A stretch of 64,000 bases of DNA from Schizochytrium sp. TIO01. Its lineage: Eukaryota > Sar > Bigyra > Thraustochytrida > Thraustochytriidae. Below, in pieces: positions 29,754-40,110 of this stretch. The stretch lies in contig SMSO01000014.1 of NCBI GenBank assembly GCA_004764695.1, positions 6,562,029 through 6,626,028 on the forward strand. Reading direction: 5' to 3'. Position 1 is the stretch's first letter; the number at the start of each line of letters is the position of its first letter. A program made the translations under genes and the position numbers. The notes below the pieces were generated by a model. The model worked only from the letters and a program-made list of their open reading frames with translations. It did no database searches and was not told where the DNA came from.

Positions 29754-32660
29754 TTACATTTCATGCAGAGACCAGGTACAGGAGTTTGGGTCGCGAACAA
29801 GATCCAGCGTCGGCCAGTAATGATAGTCACACTTGAGTGTAAAGACGCGCTTCTTTTCCTTGAGCGAGATTGTGCGAATGCGGATGAATTCCCCGTCTTT
29901 CAGATTGGTCACAACTCGAACAAGATCATCAAGCGTTGGAGTGTCATGATCATTGATGCCCAAGATAAAGTGAGTAGCCTTGAGATCATATTTATGCGCC
30001 GGCGAACCATAAAACCAGCGACTGCAGTAGACAGTGGTACCAGGATCGAAACCACGGAAGTCTACAGAAGGATGTGGTTCCTGAATGAACATTCCTGCAA
30101 AAAGAATCAGACGGGAGGTTCCAGTATAGGAAAGTTCCGAAACAGGAACTTCGAGAGTCTGCTCCTTCAAGTCGCGAAGAATTGTTACTGAGACCTTAGC
30201 GGGGTTAGCTTCGGAATGATTTTGCTCCTCAGCGCACGTTGTTACTGTCTTCTGCACAGCCTGGAAAGTATGCATGGGCTCACCGTTCAGGTCTAAAATA
30301 ATGTCACCTGCCTTAAGTACCTTGGCCGATCGGGAGCGTGCATGAACAGACCGGATTGTAAGGACTTGATTGCGAGCTTCCTTGCTGCTTGCAAACTGCC
30401 GAACACGTTCGTTAGATAGACCCATGCCTGCTCGAGCCTTGGAAATGGGGGTCACAACAAAGTCTAATGCAAGGGTGCACATGGGACGACTAGCACGGCA
30501 GCCATCGACTCTCAAAGCTTCGACAGTTTCGTAAACAATGTCTGCTGCCACACCCACAAAGGTTTCCTTGTCCTTGTAACTTGACGATTGATAAGAGAAG
30601 GACCACCAAAATGCTTGGACTTGATTATCATTATCCAAGAGCACACCTCCTACGTTGGAGACAAGCTTATCAACATGGATCACAAGTTGATTTAAGGCAG
30701 TGAAACGAGGGGGACTGGTAATTGAGAAGAGTAACCGCTCAATATTGGTCACCGTGCATGCCTGTTCAACAGGGGTCATTTGGTGGGAGAGTCCAGCAAA
30801 CGTAGTACCATCTCCGGGGTTTAATTGCGTCGGCGAAAGCTTGAATTCAGCGAAAAAGGGTGTTAGCTTGCTTTCCGATGATGCATCTTCACCATTCTCC
30901 TGGAATGGTCCACCGTTCAGACTTTCCACTTGCAAAAGACTAGGGTCATACTGAACAATACTAAAGTTCTGCGTTGGGTGAACTAACAACACGCGACTCG
31001 GGATTTCTACACTTCCACAAAAGGTGATAGTGACGTTACATAGAGCATTGGGGACGGTATTGCGATCAACAACAACGAGACCATTTTTGGCATCAACTAC
31101 AATACCTGTGCCATACATGTTAGAGCAAGGGATGCCATCAGCTAAAAATGGAACATCACAGGTAACCATGACAAGGCCAGCACGTTTATCATCTGCCACC
31201 GGGATAGTGTGCGTTTCGCGCTGAGGGGTAAAGCTTGGAGCAGCAAGATCACGAAAGTGCCAGGTGCCATCCTGATCACATCGCTTCGCATGGCGCCACA
31301 CAAACCATGTTCGATCCACAGTAATGGAGCGGACTAGCTCATGGTGGCGATGTGAGACCTGCGCGTATCGAATGGAAATAGTGCTAAGATCTGGGTATTT
31401 GGAAATGACGCGCTCGAAAGTTTCCAGGTCTGGTGTCTCTTCGTCGCCAATAGCCAGGATAATTGAGTTCCAAGGGACATTAGACCGCCCCAACATAAAT
31501 CCGGACGACGCAAGGTACACAGAGCCAGTAGGTATGGTGTTGTTGATCGCCTGCGTATAAGATAGAGGGTGAATGACCGCTCCTGATATCTCGAGAAAGC
31601 CACTTGGCGTAAGGGTGTGCAGATCATCAGTGGCAACGTCAACGACAATATCTTCAGTGCCGCGACGAAGCTTCAGCTGTACAGTGTTTTCGCCAGCATC
31701 GTCGAGCACAGCCTCGAGCGGTAAGAACTCATGGATAAGCTGTCCATTGAGCTCAAGAAGGATATCTCCAGGAAGAACCCCAGCGCGGTCGCCAGGTCCG
31801 CCAGGAACCACCTGGTCAGCGACAAGCAGTCCTGTTGCTTTGGGGAAGGTTTTGCGTACTGTAGCCTCAACTTCACGGGGTAAGCCAAGACGTAGGGCCT
31901 CTGTAAACGCTTGATGCTTGAAGATTATTTGCAGTGTGCGCCGCGGCACTTGCTCACCCTTCCTCAGGTACTCAAGAGCCCTCGTGACGCGGTCTAGTGG
32001 CAAGTAGAAGCTAGAGGCTGCCTTGGTCTTTCCACCTGCGTTAAGAGCCACCGCATAACCTTCCGCATCAATGACTGGGGATCCACTTGATCCGCCTGAC
32101 GTGGAGCTCGCTGCTGCGTAGTAGAACGTATTATGATCATTGTACTCCTTAGAACCATAATGTGGAGCGTCTCGGTCTAGTCTTGCTAAAGTACCAGAGA
32201 GGATTGAGAGCTTCTCGCCAGCATCGTTTCCCAACAGCCTGACTTCGAGGCCAACGCGTGCTCTCTCTGGCGCCAGCGGAATTTGCTTTACCTCCTGGAA
32301 TTTCACCTCGGACGGGTCAAACTGAAAGACGCCATAGTCGTGAACCGGGTCTCTGTAGACAGCCTTGAGTTCTACTTCCTCTTTGCTCAAAAATGTGGCA
32401 TCCGCGCGCACGGGTCCGCACGATACTACGTGTCTATTGGTAAGGATGAGGCCCTTGGCTGCGTCTACCACGAAGCCCGTCGCGCTTGAGCAGCCTCGGC
32501 CCTCGCCGTCAAAGGCTCGAACGTTGTTCACACGCAGCACGACCACCGCCGGTGCTACCTTCGCAATCGCCTCTGCGAACACTCCGCTCGCCAAGCCTGC
32601 CGGCACGCCTGGCGTTCCGGGCTCTTCCGCGGCCATCAGCGCCGCCGAGTCGTCATCCAT
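29754..32660 (-). CDS. NMA111: Nma111/DEG7-type tandem HtrA serine protease with PDZ domains
   Basis: 968 aa from ATG 32660, close to yeast Nma111 in size. The first protease domain has the full trypsin-like triad: NRHVV (H77), HDYGVFQFDPSEV (D108) and GGSSGSPV (S192). PDZ domains follow (VVPGGPGDRAGVLPGDILLELNG). A second, degenerate protease domain (about 500-740) lacks the triad (VVDRNTVPNA in place of the His motif, SNVGGVLLDNDNQ in place of the Ser motif), then comes a further PDZ-like region (LKAGDIILDLNG). This double HtrA layout, with an active and an inactive half, is diagnostic for the Nma111/DEG7 group, which acts in the nucleus or cytosol of fungi (linked to stress and cell death) and in plastids of plants. 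There is no signal peptide here. The codon use is fairly GC-rich at the 5' end. The frame opens upstream from a TTG at 32702, without an ATG. Confidence 0.93.
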   Translation of the reverse strand: MDDDSAALMAAEEPGTPGVPAGLASGVFAEAIAKVAPAVVVLRVNNVRAFDGEGRGCSSATGFVVDAAKGLILTNRHVVSCGPVRADATFLSKEEVELKAVYRDPVHDYGVFQFDPSEVKFQEVKQIPLAPERARVGLEVRLLGNDAGEKLSILSGTLARLDRDAPHYGSKEYNDHNTFYYAAASSTSGGSSGSPVIDAEGYAVALNAGGKTKAASSFYLPLDRVTRALEYLRKGEQVPRRTLQIIFKHQAFTEALRLGLPREVEATVRKTFPKATGLLVADQVVPGGPGDRAGVLPGDILLELNGQLIHEFLPLEAVLDDAGENTVQLKLRRGTEDIVVDVATDDLHTLTPSGFLEISGAVIHPLSYTQAINNTIPTGSVYLASSGFMLGRSNVPWNSIILAIGDEETPDLETFERVISKYPDLSTISIRYAQVSHRHHELVRSITVDRTWFVWRHAKRCDQDGTWHFRDLAAPSFTPQRETHTIPVADDKRAGLVMVTCDVPFLADGIPCSNMYGTGIVVDAKNGLVVVDRNTVPNALCNVTITFCGSVEIPSRVLLVHPTQNFSIVQYDPSLLQVESLNGGPFQENGEDASSESKLTPFFAEFKLSPTQLNPGDGTTFAGLSHQMTPVEQACTVTNIERLLFSITSPPRFTALNQLVIHVDKLVSNVGGVLLDNDNQVQAFWWSFSYQSSSYKDKETFVGVAADIVYETVEALRVDGCRASRPMCTLALDFVVTPISKARAGMGLSNERVRQFASSKEARNQVLTIRSVHARSRSAKVLKAGDIILDLNGEPMHTFQAVQKTVTTCAEEQNHSEANPAKVSVTILRDLKEQTLEVPVSELSYTGTSRLILFAGMFIQEPHPSVDFRGFDPGTTVYCSRWFYGSPAHKYDLKATHFILGINDHDTPTLDDLVRVVTNLKDGEFIRIRTISLKEKKRVFTLKCDYHYWPTLDLVRDPNSCTWSLHEM

Positions 32661-33040
32661 GACGCCAGCAGCGAACTCAACACCAGCTGCCTCCTTCTCC
32701 AATCCCAGCGCTACCCGCGCAACAGAGGCCGTGCCTGCCCGAGTCCCCCGGCTTCCGCCCGGAACTGGACTTGGTGGATTGCTGCCCCGGATTCGATTCC
32801 TCCAGAGCTGCGCGACCTCGAAATCGGAGGATTCGAATTCGAATTTGGCGCAATCGAATTGGAATTAGATTTGCAATGACAATTCACTCAATTTGAATTT
32901 TCTTTCTTTCTCTCTCTTCAACGAAAATTAGTTCTTCGACGAACGTGAACGAACATAACAATCTCAATCTATCAATAATTAGCACGAAACAGCCCAAACC
33001 CGCCCCTCCTAGAGACCGCTTAGGACCTCCTAGTGCCTGC

Positions 33041-33093
33041 GAAAGATAATAGAAAGATAGAAAGATAGAAAAGATAAAAAGAAAGATAGAAAA
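33041..33093 (+). repeat. Imperfect GATAGAAA tandem array
   Basis: A purine-only run of about 50 bases made of GAAAGATA / GATAGAAA units with small variations, in the region between divergent genes. It could act as a poly-purine promoter element, but this is inference. Confidence 0.8.
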
Positions 33094-33322
33094 CAGGGAA
33101 AACTCGAGTCGGAATCGGAGAATCCGAACCCAACTTCAAGATCGATCCCACTCCGCCGCGGCCGCCTCCCTCGCGGCTTGCGACGCCGCCAGCCTCCTTC
33201 GCGGCGGCTACCGCGAGGAAGGGGTCGCGGCAAACCTGGAGACTCCAAGCTGGCTTGGACCGACTTGAGTCACCACAGTCTTTGCCAACGTTGTTATTTG
33301 TTTGATTTTCCAATTCCTACTA

Positions 33323-33349
33323 TTTCAAATCTTTCAAATCTTTCAAATC
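33323..33349 (+). repeat. Three copies of TTTCAAATC
   Basis: Three perfect, head-to-tail 9-base units upstream of the gene at 33864. A short tandem repeat; it might be a regulator-binding cluster, but no matching factor is known to me. Confidence 0.85.
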
Positions 33350-33863
33350 GATTCAGGCGATGAAGCAGGAGAAAAGGAAGGTGGCAGGATCCGCCTGCAA
33401 AGACTGCGATGTACGGGTGCTAATAAGTCCCGTAATTTACGCAACCCTGGGGACACCCTAGGTTTGGGAAGAGGATTAACTAGAACTTGTGGATGCAGTT
33501 CGTTAATTACAAGACTTGAGAAACCCTCGTTCGGGAGGGGAATTTCTCCAGGCTTCCCAGGGTTCCTTCTTTCTTATGCTTGCTCCAGATGTTCTTTACG
33601 TTCTAAATGTTCAGGGTCGTAAATGAGTTCCTCAGGTTCTAAATAATCCATTAGTTCTGTAAGTTCTTATGCTGCAGGCGTGTAGGATTGAGTTGGCGCT
33701 CCGTAGCTAGCAAATATCTCTGCCAGCGTCCTCTGGCACAGGGTAACGGAGGACCTCTCGCCTGGTCTGTTGAGGGTCTCTATTCTCCTTCCTCCCTTCC
33801 CCAGTAAACAGGTGCGCGTCTGAGCAGCTTTCTCGAGCCTTAAGGCAAGTAGCGTTGCTGAAG

Positions 33864-34814
33864 ATGTCGCAACTTAAGGTGAAGATCAAGCTAGGCGGTG
33901 GCTCTTCCTCCTCCACTTCTCCTGTAGCCAGACCCGATGTCTCCAAAGCAGAAGCTGCTCCACATGAGGTCTCTGTCCTTGGTGTGTTACGCCGTCAAAC
34001 TCTCTCGGCTAGCTCGCAGCCTCTGCGACGCATGCGGCCAGTTTTCCGGGGAGACACTGCTTCGAAGGAGTCGAAAGCCTCCTCATCTCAACCCTCAACT
34101 GACGGTAATTCTGCCCAAGCTTCCTCTTCTGCACCTATGCCACCTTTGCGTGTACATCTGATTTCTGCGTCATCCTCCTCTTCGTCTTCATCCTCAAATT
34201 TGTTGTCTAGTTATAAGCGCGCTCGCAAGATTTCTAACCTCAAGACAAAACCTCGCATCCGCGACTACTCCGTGTGGGAGTCCGTTGCAAAGTACAAACT
34301 TGCTGAGGACGCTTGCGAGAGAGACGAAGCTACCGAAAGCGGTAGCGCCAATGGTGGAGCTGGCTCCGTGGACAGCTCTGCAGCTTCAAAGCTTGCTTCA
34401 GGAGGACATACTCAAGCTGGCAGTCTCGTTAGACTAACATCACATCGTGGCGCAGTTCAAGCGAGCATGAGCTTGGATGAGATGAAGTCATTATGGAGAG
34501 AAGCTCAGGCACAACACAGGGGCCAGCTGGCAAGGAAGCTCCAAATACAGGAGATTGAAAAGAAAATCAAAGAGGATCGGGCTCGCGAAATTCAGGCGCT
34601 CAGAGCACAGGCGCAGGAGGAAGAAGCAAGACGCAAACGTGAAGAGGACGAGGCAAAGGAGCGGGAAGAGCGTGCTCGAAATGAGGCACGTGAAAAAGCA
34701 CGATTGGAACGCGAGCGCTTGGCCAGGACGATTGATATGGATGCTCAGAATCAAATCATGGAGGATGGTGATGATGACGACGATGATGACGATGATGATA
34801 TGGGCGGTTTCTGA
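33864..34814 (+). CDS. Basic-to-acidic coiled-coil protein of unknown function
   Basis: 316 aa from ATG 33864. The N-terminus, MSQLKVKIKLGGG, is a short alternating basic/hydrophobic strand that recurs at the start or middle of some chromatin proteins (INO80B/Ies2-like and others), but the rest does not show the PAPA-1 region, so I make no assignment. Residues about 60-115 are Ser-rich. A conserved-looking patch follows (RKISNLKTKPRIRDYSVWESVAKYKLAEDA). From about 195 to 290 there is a long, highly charged helix rich in Glu, Lys, Arg and Ala, typical of coiled coils or single alpha helices. The protein ends in a run of ten Asp followed by MGGF. A nuclear role is plausible from composition only. 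The upstream TTG at 33855 adds three residues and is not needed. Confidence 0.7.
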   Translation: MSQLKVKIKLGGGSSSSTSPVARPDVSKAEAAPHEVSVLGVLRRQTLSASSQPLRRMRPVFRGDTASKESKASSSQPSTDGNSAQASSSAPMPPLRVHLISASSSSSSSSSNLLSSYKRARKISNLKTKPRIRDYSVWESVAKYKLAEDACERDEATESGSANGGAGSVDSSAASKLASGGHTQAGSLVRLTSHRGAVQASMSLDEMKSLWREAQAQHRGQLARKLQIQEIEKKIKEDRAREIQALRAQAQEEEARRKREEDEAKEREERARNEAREKARLERERLARTIDMDAQNQIMEDGDDDDDDDDDDMGGF

Positions 34815-35603
34815 GCAAGAAATACACTTGAAAAACCCTGTGCTGCATAAGAAGTAAACTTAGCATGTGTGAACTATCAATGATTTAATGAGACGGTTGT
34901 CTCCTCATGAGTGAAGGGAGATGATTGCTCAAGTGTTATCTGAATGGGGGAAAATAGGTTATTTTCACGATCCGTTCGGAAATGTTATAGCGTGTATCAA
35001 AACGAAAGTCAATGGAGAATAAGTGCGAGAGTATTTGTTCTGTTATCTCTAACGTATCTTCCCTAAACTAGATTCCATTTTGGTCCGATTTTTTTTCTAG
35101 CTTATGTAACTCTTGGTCTTATCATCAATGCGCTTCTCTTTTTCTTTTTTTTTGGGTGGTATTCTACCTGCTTGTCCCGCTCCATCACTCAGTATTACAT
35201 TTCCACTTTTATATGAATTTTCATTCGCGTGCACCACTTGTTGTAGACGCAGCAATTAACTACGTCAACTTTAGAATGAATTACCTAGCTAGGTATCAGT
35301 GCCAGGCACTCCCAAAAACAAAATTTTAAAACATATATTTTGACTTTCAAACCAGATCGACTTAGACTACGCTTTACAGAATATTACTTTATCAACGGTT
35401 CGTAGTTTTCCTGCCAAGTACGCTTGTTCCCTCTTTGCAACATGCCTGGGTACTCTATGGCGAAAAAGCTCAACTTCAAGTTCTCCTCCTTTTTTTTTAC
35501 CTTTTTAATCTTTCTTTTCTGCTTCTTTCATTGGAGAATTTGGGATACTCAATAAACCCAAATTCCAATCCTCACAAGCAGGTTTTCCCAAACCCTTGAC
35601 AGC
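34815..35603. other. Intergenic DNA before the Nudix gene
   Basis: AT-rich spacer with T-tracts (35085-35155, 35485-35520), probably the 3' flank of the coiled-coil gene and the promoter of the Nudix gene. No gene or RNA recognised. Confidence 0.5.
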
Positions 35604-36545
35604 ATGCCTCGAGCTTGTGAAGTGCTCCTGGCTGTCGGCGGAGGTGCGCTGGAGCGATGCGACTTTGGCAGGTGTCTCGTATGTCGTCTCGCTGGTAGCA
35701 AAGGTCGTCTGCCACCCGAAGGCCGAGCGTTGGTGCATTTAGTCCACGATCCAAAGAAATACAGCGTAGCTTTGGCACCAGTGGCAAGACTTGACGACAA
35801 AGAAGGCCTTCTCGAACTGATGAAGGGATCAGCAGTAGTTCCCATTGCCCATAAGACGCCTATGTGTCCTGCATTTGCTTTCGAAAGCGCAAATCATAGC
35901 CGCGAGGATTTGTCCGTCCGTGTTGGAGTCGCTGTGCTTCTTGAGAGCAGCGACGGCAAGATTCTGCTCACAAGAAGACCTTCGCGACTTCGTTCGTTTG
36001 GAGGGCTGTACGTTTTGCCTGGTGGAAATCTAGAGCCTGACGAAACTTTGGTGCAGGCAGGACTTCGAGAACTGCTCGAGGAAACTGGAGTACACATTCA
36101 AGACAATAGTAATGTACGCCCCTTTTGTCTGTGGGAGTCCACATTCCCACTTAGCTTCGAGGAGGACATGGGGAATGAAGGCCTTACACATCAGCACCTT
36201 GTTATTTACATTCACGTCCGAGCGGCGCATATAAGTTCTCAGGACCCCACACCATTTCGACCTCAGGTTTCTGAGATCTCAGAACTTGTTTGGGTATCTC
36301 GGCAAGAAGCCAAGATCTTTCTTGATGACGAGGTTAGCCTTGCAAACGAAAAGCCGTCTATTGTGGCTTTCGCACCAAATCAGAAGCACTTTGATGCCGA
36401 CGACTGGCACAGACAGGTTGATGTCACGCACGAAGATGCAGAAAAAATTACTCTGATGCAACTTCGAGAGAACGTCGTCATTGGTACCCGCTTCGCTTTG
36501 GAGACATTTTTCGAGCGGCAGGAGTGTAACATTGCAACACTGTGA
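35604..36545 (+). CDS. Nudix hydrolase, NUDT17-like
   Basis: 313 aa from ATG 35604. The Nudix box is complete: GNLEPDETLVQAGLRELLEETGV, residues 141-163, fitting GX5EX7REUXEEXGU with the metal-binding glutamates E156, E159 and E160 in place. Family members hydrolyse a nucleoside diphosphate linked to another group and need Mg2+ or Mn2+. The block just before the box (VRVGVAVLLESSDGKILLTRRPSRLRSFGGLYVLPGG) and the long N-terminal region with paired cysteines most resemble NUDT17 of animals, which has no well-established substrate. The C-terminal part includes SELVWVSRQEA, typical of the end of a Nudix fold. There is no targeting signal. It ends in TGA, which shows that TGA is a stop codon here, a point that matters for the selenoprotein at 43713-44393. 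Confidence 0.88.
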   Translation: MPRACEVLLAVGGGALERCDFGRCLVCRLAGSKGRLPPEGRALVHLVHDPKKYSVALAPVARLDDKEGLLELMKGSAVVPIAHKTPMCPAFAFESANHSREDLSVRVGVAVLLESSDGKILLTRRPSRLRSFGGLYVLPGGNLEPDETLVQAGLRELLEETGVHIQDNSNVRPFCLWESTFPLSFEEDMGNEGLTHQHLVIYIHVRAAHISSQDPTPFRPQVSEISELVWVSRQEAKIFLDDEVSLANEKPSIVAFAPNQKHFDADDWHRQVDVTHEDAEKITLMQLRENVVIGTRFALETFFERQECNIATL

Positions 36546-36808
36546 TGAATTTTTCTGTCATAAACACCCTCTCGCTTGCAGGAGAAATGCACTTTGAAAG
36601 TCCAACAATTTCCCAAGTCCCCATGAGGCACTATACATGTTTGTCACTCTATTGTCCTTTCGAACAAACACAACAAGGCAGCAAGTCATATAACATGCCC
36701 CCCTGGTGTAACTCTTTTTGCTAATGAGGTTCATGTGATTAGTTTTATAAAAATTTATATTAAAAAAACATTAGAAGCTTTTGGGGGGAGGGTAACATCA
36801 AGAAGCGA

Positions 36809-38323
36809 TCACAAAGCCAGTTCTGATGACAACATGTTTGTTCGTTCATGAGGATCCATTCCATCTGCTGTTGCTGGTTGCCCATCGTGGGTTCGAACGC
36901 GTACTAAGGTATCGCTACGCGCCAAGGCCTGTGCAATATCCCGAACAGCATACTGCATCCAAGATAAATCCTTGTTGGCAAAAAGCTTGATTTGGTCTGC
37001 AGCTTGTTTCTCTTGAAGTAAACGATCCTTCTCCATTTGCATTTGATGAATTTGTTGTTTCAAGTGCTGTACACGCTTCCATTTATCTAGTAGAGCATTT
37101 TCTTCCTTTGCGAACTGAGGCGAGTGCTCAAGTTCAACACGTGCATATCGGAATCGGTATGCTTCATCAAGCAAGCACAATGCATCTCCTAGGGGACCTG
37201 GACTCGAAAGCGATGACGCAGACGCAGAACCTTTAAGTATCTCACTATGAGGTGTCGAGGAGCCATTCATATTAGGTCGCAAGTTCTCTTTAGTAGTGGA
37301 AGTTGAACGAGACGAGGTTCCAGATTCACTGGAACCAACGCTCATACGTGATGACGGTGTTGAAGTCTTTGCACCTGCTCTAGACGCTGCCAAGCTACCT
37401 ACGCGAGAACTAACGCGAGAATTCACTGCGTTTACTGATGCAGGGCGAGGCCGAACGCCACGATTAAGAAGAGATGACGGTGTTGAACGAGATTCTGAAG
37501 CTGGAGCCCGCGATTTGGCAGCAGCAATAGCGGCAGCGGCAGATGAAGGCCTGGTCTGTGTCGAAGCTTTCGAAGCATGCGTGGTGGGTGTTGCAGAGCT
37601 ATTATTGCTATTGTTGTTTTCGCTACTGGCACGGCTCTCTCCACTCAGCCTGGTACTTCGAGCATTTGCAGACCCTGGTCGAGAGGTCGTTGTTGATACC
37701 CGGCTTACCTGGGCTGCCCTCGACGCCGATGTAGTTCTTGTTGTAACAGAACCCAATGTCCGTCTTGCAGAGGTTGATACTGAGGCTGAAGAGGTAGAAG
37801 TTGTTGAGGTTGAAGGTGCTGAGCGGGTTGTTGGGGTGCTCGTTTGCATAAAGCGACTGGCCACAGAGATTGATTTGCGCGCAGGTCTGAGCTTCTTGGA
37901 ATCTGCCTGATCAGTATCCTTTGTATTAGACCCATTTCCTTGCTTAGAAGATGAAACGGTAGTTTTCCCCTGCGGTGTTGTGCGAGTTCGTGTTGTATTC
38001 CCTGTACGCTTCACTACGCTTGTAGAAGATGATGTAGTTGAGGATGCAGCTGCCCCAGGTTTTTCAGTTGGAATACGACGTCCAAGGTGATCTAAATAGC
38101 GTGCTCTCACGGGGCCAGACCTTGTTGTTTTTTGTTTTGCGGAGGTCGTCGCTAACTTCGACGTGGTTGTTTCCGCTGCAGACGTTGTGGCGTCACAACC
38201 ATCCTGATTCACTGAACCACCTCCCTCGCTCGAGCACTCGCTTGTGCCATCGCAAGGTTGGGGAGATTCTGCGGGGGATACTTCAGGCACATCCTGGGAG
38301 AAGCCCTCTAGAGTATCATCCAT
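36809..38323 (-). CDS. Ser/Thr-rich basic protein with C-terminal coiled coil, HAUS8-like
   Basis: 504 aa from ATG 38323. Residues about 60-350 are a disordered, basic, Ser/Thr/Ala/Arg-rich region without negative charge, as in microtubule-binding tails. It begins after an acidic leader with a short conserved-looking motif, SGPVRARYLDHLGRR, which resembles the SRYLQY patch at the start of HAUS8 and of plant QWRF/AUG8 proteins. The C-terminal 130 residues form helices: ALCLLDEAYRFRYARVELEHS, a Gln/Lys-rich coiled coil, and LFANKDLSWMQYAVRDIAQAL. HAUS8 is the microtubule-binding subunit of the augmin complex, which nucleates branching microtubules in the spindle. The call rests on layout plus one short motif, so it is tentative. 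The gene converges with the Nudix gene, 263 bases apart. Confidence 0.55.
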   Translation of the reverse strand: MDDTLEGFSQDVPEVSPAESPQPCDGTSECSSEGGGSVNQDGCDATTSAAETTTSKLATTSAKQKTTRSGPVRARYLDHLGRRIPTEKPGAAASSTTSSSTSVVKRTGNTTRTRTTPQGKTTVSSSKQGNGSNTKDTDQADSKKLRPARKSISVASRFMQTSTPTTRSAPSTSTTSTSSASVSTSARRTLGSVTTRTTSASRAAQVSRVSTTTSRPGSANARSTRLSGESRASSENNNSNNSSATPTTHASKASTQTRPSSAAAAIAAAKSRAPASESRSTPSSLLNRGVRPRPASVNAVNSRVSSRVGSLAASRAGAKTSTPSSRMSVGSSESGTSSRSTSTTKENLRPNMNGSSTPHSEILKGSASASSLSSPGPLGDALCLLDEAYRFRYARVELEHSPQFAKEENALLDKWKRVQHLKQQIHQMQMEKDRLLQEKQAADQIKLFANKDLSWMQYAVRDIAQALARSDTLVRVRTHDGQPATADGMDPHERTNMLSSELAL

Positions 38324-39291
38324 GGTGCCTCACGTGCAATCTGAGTTTTGGGCTCCGCTGCCCTTGTCTTTGCCAAGGCAGTTATCACATCGCTAAGCGC
38401 ACTAGGACTGCTACGACTTATTATAGTAGTTTCAATGTATGTACTGGTACCTACGATATGCGCACTTCAGATACATAAGTACTAGTCATACTTCGTGGGA
38501 TAATCTCCCTAATGGAAGCAATAAATCTCAATACCATGTGCACAAGAGTACCCTTGATATAACTATGCATATCCGATGCGTCTCTGCGGATTGGGAGCGT
38601 TATAGCTATTCAACAAAAATTATTTCTTGATAGCAAAGAATATCGACCTACACGCGAGAGACCAATTAGACAATAACGTCGCCAACCAGGTGAAGGGCTG
38701 AAAACAACAACAATTTTATTTTAGAGTTTAATTTGCCTTTTTTGCGTAAAATCTTCGAGGTTTCAAAACATGGGCGCTATAATTCTGCTTGACTTCAGAA
38801 TGATTTCTATTTCTGGGCAAAAATAAAACCCAGTATTCCCAAGATTTGAGAAAATGCGATATTCTTTGATCAGATTGTCCTGCCAATCCTATGATCTGCA
38901 ATAAATTTCTCAAAGTCTGTTTTAAGATAAAATGCACAACAAAGAATCTGAGGAACCCTTTTTAGAATCATATTATTATTATTTTCTTTTATTTTCAAAA
39001 GCATGTAATTTTTTTTTTAAATAACAAAAATTGAAAACATCATGGTAAAACACAAACTTCCAACGGACACTTTCACAATGCTCTTTTAAATCAAACAAAG
39101 AACTACAAATGATACATAAACCATCTTTGTAAATCTTCATCATTGCGTACGGGTGGTGCACGTTCGCAAGTAGCGCTGCGTGAGCGCCATCAGCACCTTC
39201 AAGAAAGGAGTGTCTTCACGAAGGCTCAGACGCAGGACCCAACCACGAAAGCACAAAAGGACCTTTCCATATTACAACAAATTGAGCTATC
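38324..39291. other. Divergent promoter region between HAUS8-like and DRC12-like genes
   Basis: Nearly 1 kb of AT-rich DNA between divergent starts. It has A/T tracts around 38980-39025 and the word CATGTACTGGTACCTACG near 38435. The frame before 39292 is open from 39143 in another phase and is not coding-like. Confidence 0.45.
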
Positions 39292-39864
39292 ATGGGAAAG
39301 GCAAAAGGCAAGGGCAAGAAGAATGATGGAGGCGGAGATGGCGGTGCTGAGCTCACCCCGATGGAGGTGGCTAAGCTTATGCAAGCAGAAAATATTGCTC
39401 TGCAAAGACAGCTTGCCGAACGTCAAGAGGAGTCCACAAAGGCAATCGCAGCTCGACGAGAACTTCAGAACAGGGTAATAGAGCTTAAGCGCGACTTTGA
39501 GGATGAACAGAAACAGACATTTCAAATTACAGCAGACATGACAAGGCAGTACAAATCAATGCAAGAAGAGTTGCTGACACGAATTAATATTTTGGAAAAC
39601 ACAATTAACGAACTCAATGATAAACTTGAGCAGGCTAACGCAAGCATTGAGGATATGAAGAAAGAACGCGAAGAGATCATTGCACAAAAGGACTCAGAAA
39701 TTAATGAGCACAAGCAGCGTATGGAAGATATGGCCAAGGAGTTTGGTGACATGCTCAAAGAAACTCTTGACAAGATGGGCGAACGAATTGACGTGAGCGG
39801 AAACGGCTGGGACAATGAGACCGCAACAGGTGTGCAACAGAAGCTTGCCGAGTTCAAGGTTTAA
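39292..39864 (+). CDS. DRC12: Dynein regulatory complex subunit 12-like coiled-coil protein (CCDC153/DRC12)
   Basis: 190 aa from ATG 39292. The N-terminus is MGKAKGKGKKNDGG, the Lys/Gly-rich leader typical of small axonemal coiled-coil proteins. Residues about 22-165 are one continuous coiled coil with the pattern of CCDC153: RRELQNRVIELKRDFEDE, then ADMTRQYKSMQEELLTRINILE, then EDMAKEFGDMLKETLDKMGERI, followed by NGWDNET (the family has a Trp here, in its PQWD patch) and a short tail. DRC12 is part of the nexin-dynein regulatory complex that couples outer doublets and controls ciliary bending, so the organism probably forms motile flagella. Size matches the family (about 200 aa). The gene converges with the transporter gene, 246 bases away. 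Confidence 0.75.
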   Translation: MGKAKGKGKKNDGGGDGGAELTPMEVAKLMQAENIALQRQLAERQEESTKAIAARRELQNRVIELKRDFEDEQKQTFQITADMTRQYKSMQEELLTRINILENTINELNDKLEQANASIEDMKKEREEIIAQKDSEINEHKQRMEDMAKEFGDMLKETLDKMGERIDVSGNGWDNETATGVQQKLAEFKV

Positions 39865-40110
39865 ATTTACACAATAGATAGTTTACTAGTATGTTTCCTT
39901 CGATGTTGATAAACGCTTTATATAAAAAGGAAGAATTATTTTAAATATTCGATTCACGGTCTGGTAACTCTAGTTCTTGCTGAAAACTTGTTCGATGTAT
40001 TTTACCTTGGGGTCAGAACTGAACTCTGTACATCCATTCAGTAACCTATACGTATTGTTTAGCGTGCCTATCACCAAGACTGAGGAATTTCGAGTTATGA
40101 GTTTGCGGAT

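Larger units (their letters stand above)
32661..33863. other. Divergent promoter region between the protease gene and the next gene
   Basis: 1.2 kb between divergent genes. Next to the protease start lie overlapping AATTCGAAT-type words (32825-32870). A purine-rich GATAGAAA array is at 33041-33093 and three copies of TTTCAAATC at 33323-33349. Several frames of 60-106 codons at 33020-33620 are Arg/Ser-rich and unconvincing. Confidence 0.45.

Noticed and set aside
37296-37910. 204-codon plus-strand frame opposite the HAUS8-like gene
   Set aside because: Its Val/Glu/Leu-rich composition mirrors Ser/Thr/Ala codons of the minus-strand gene, which has a good start and a coiled coil.
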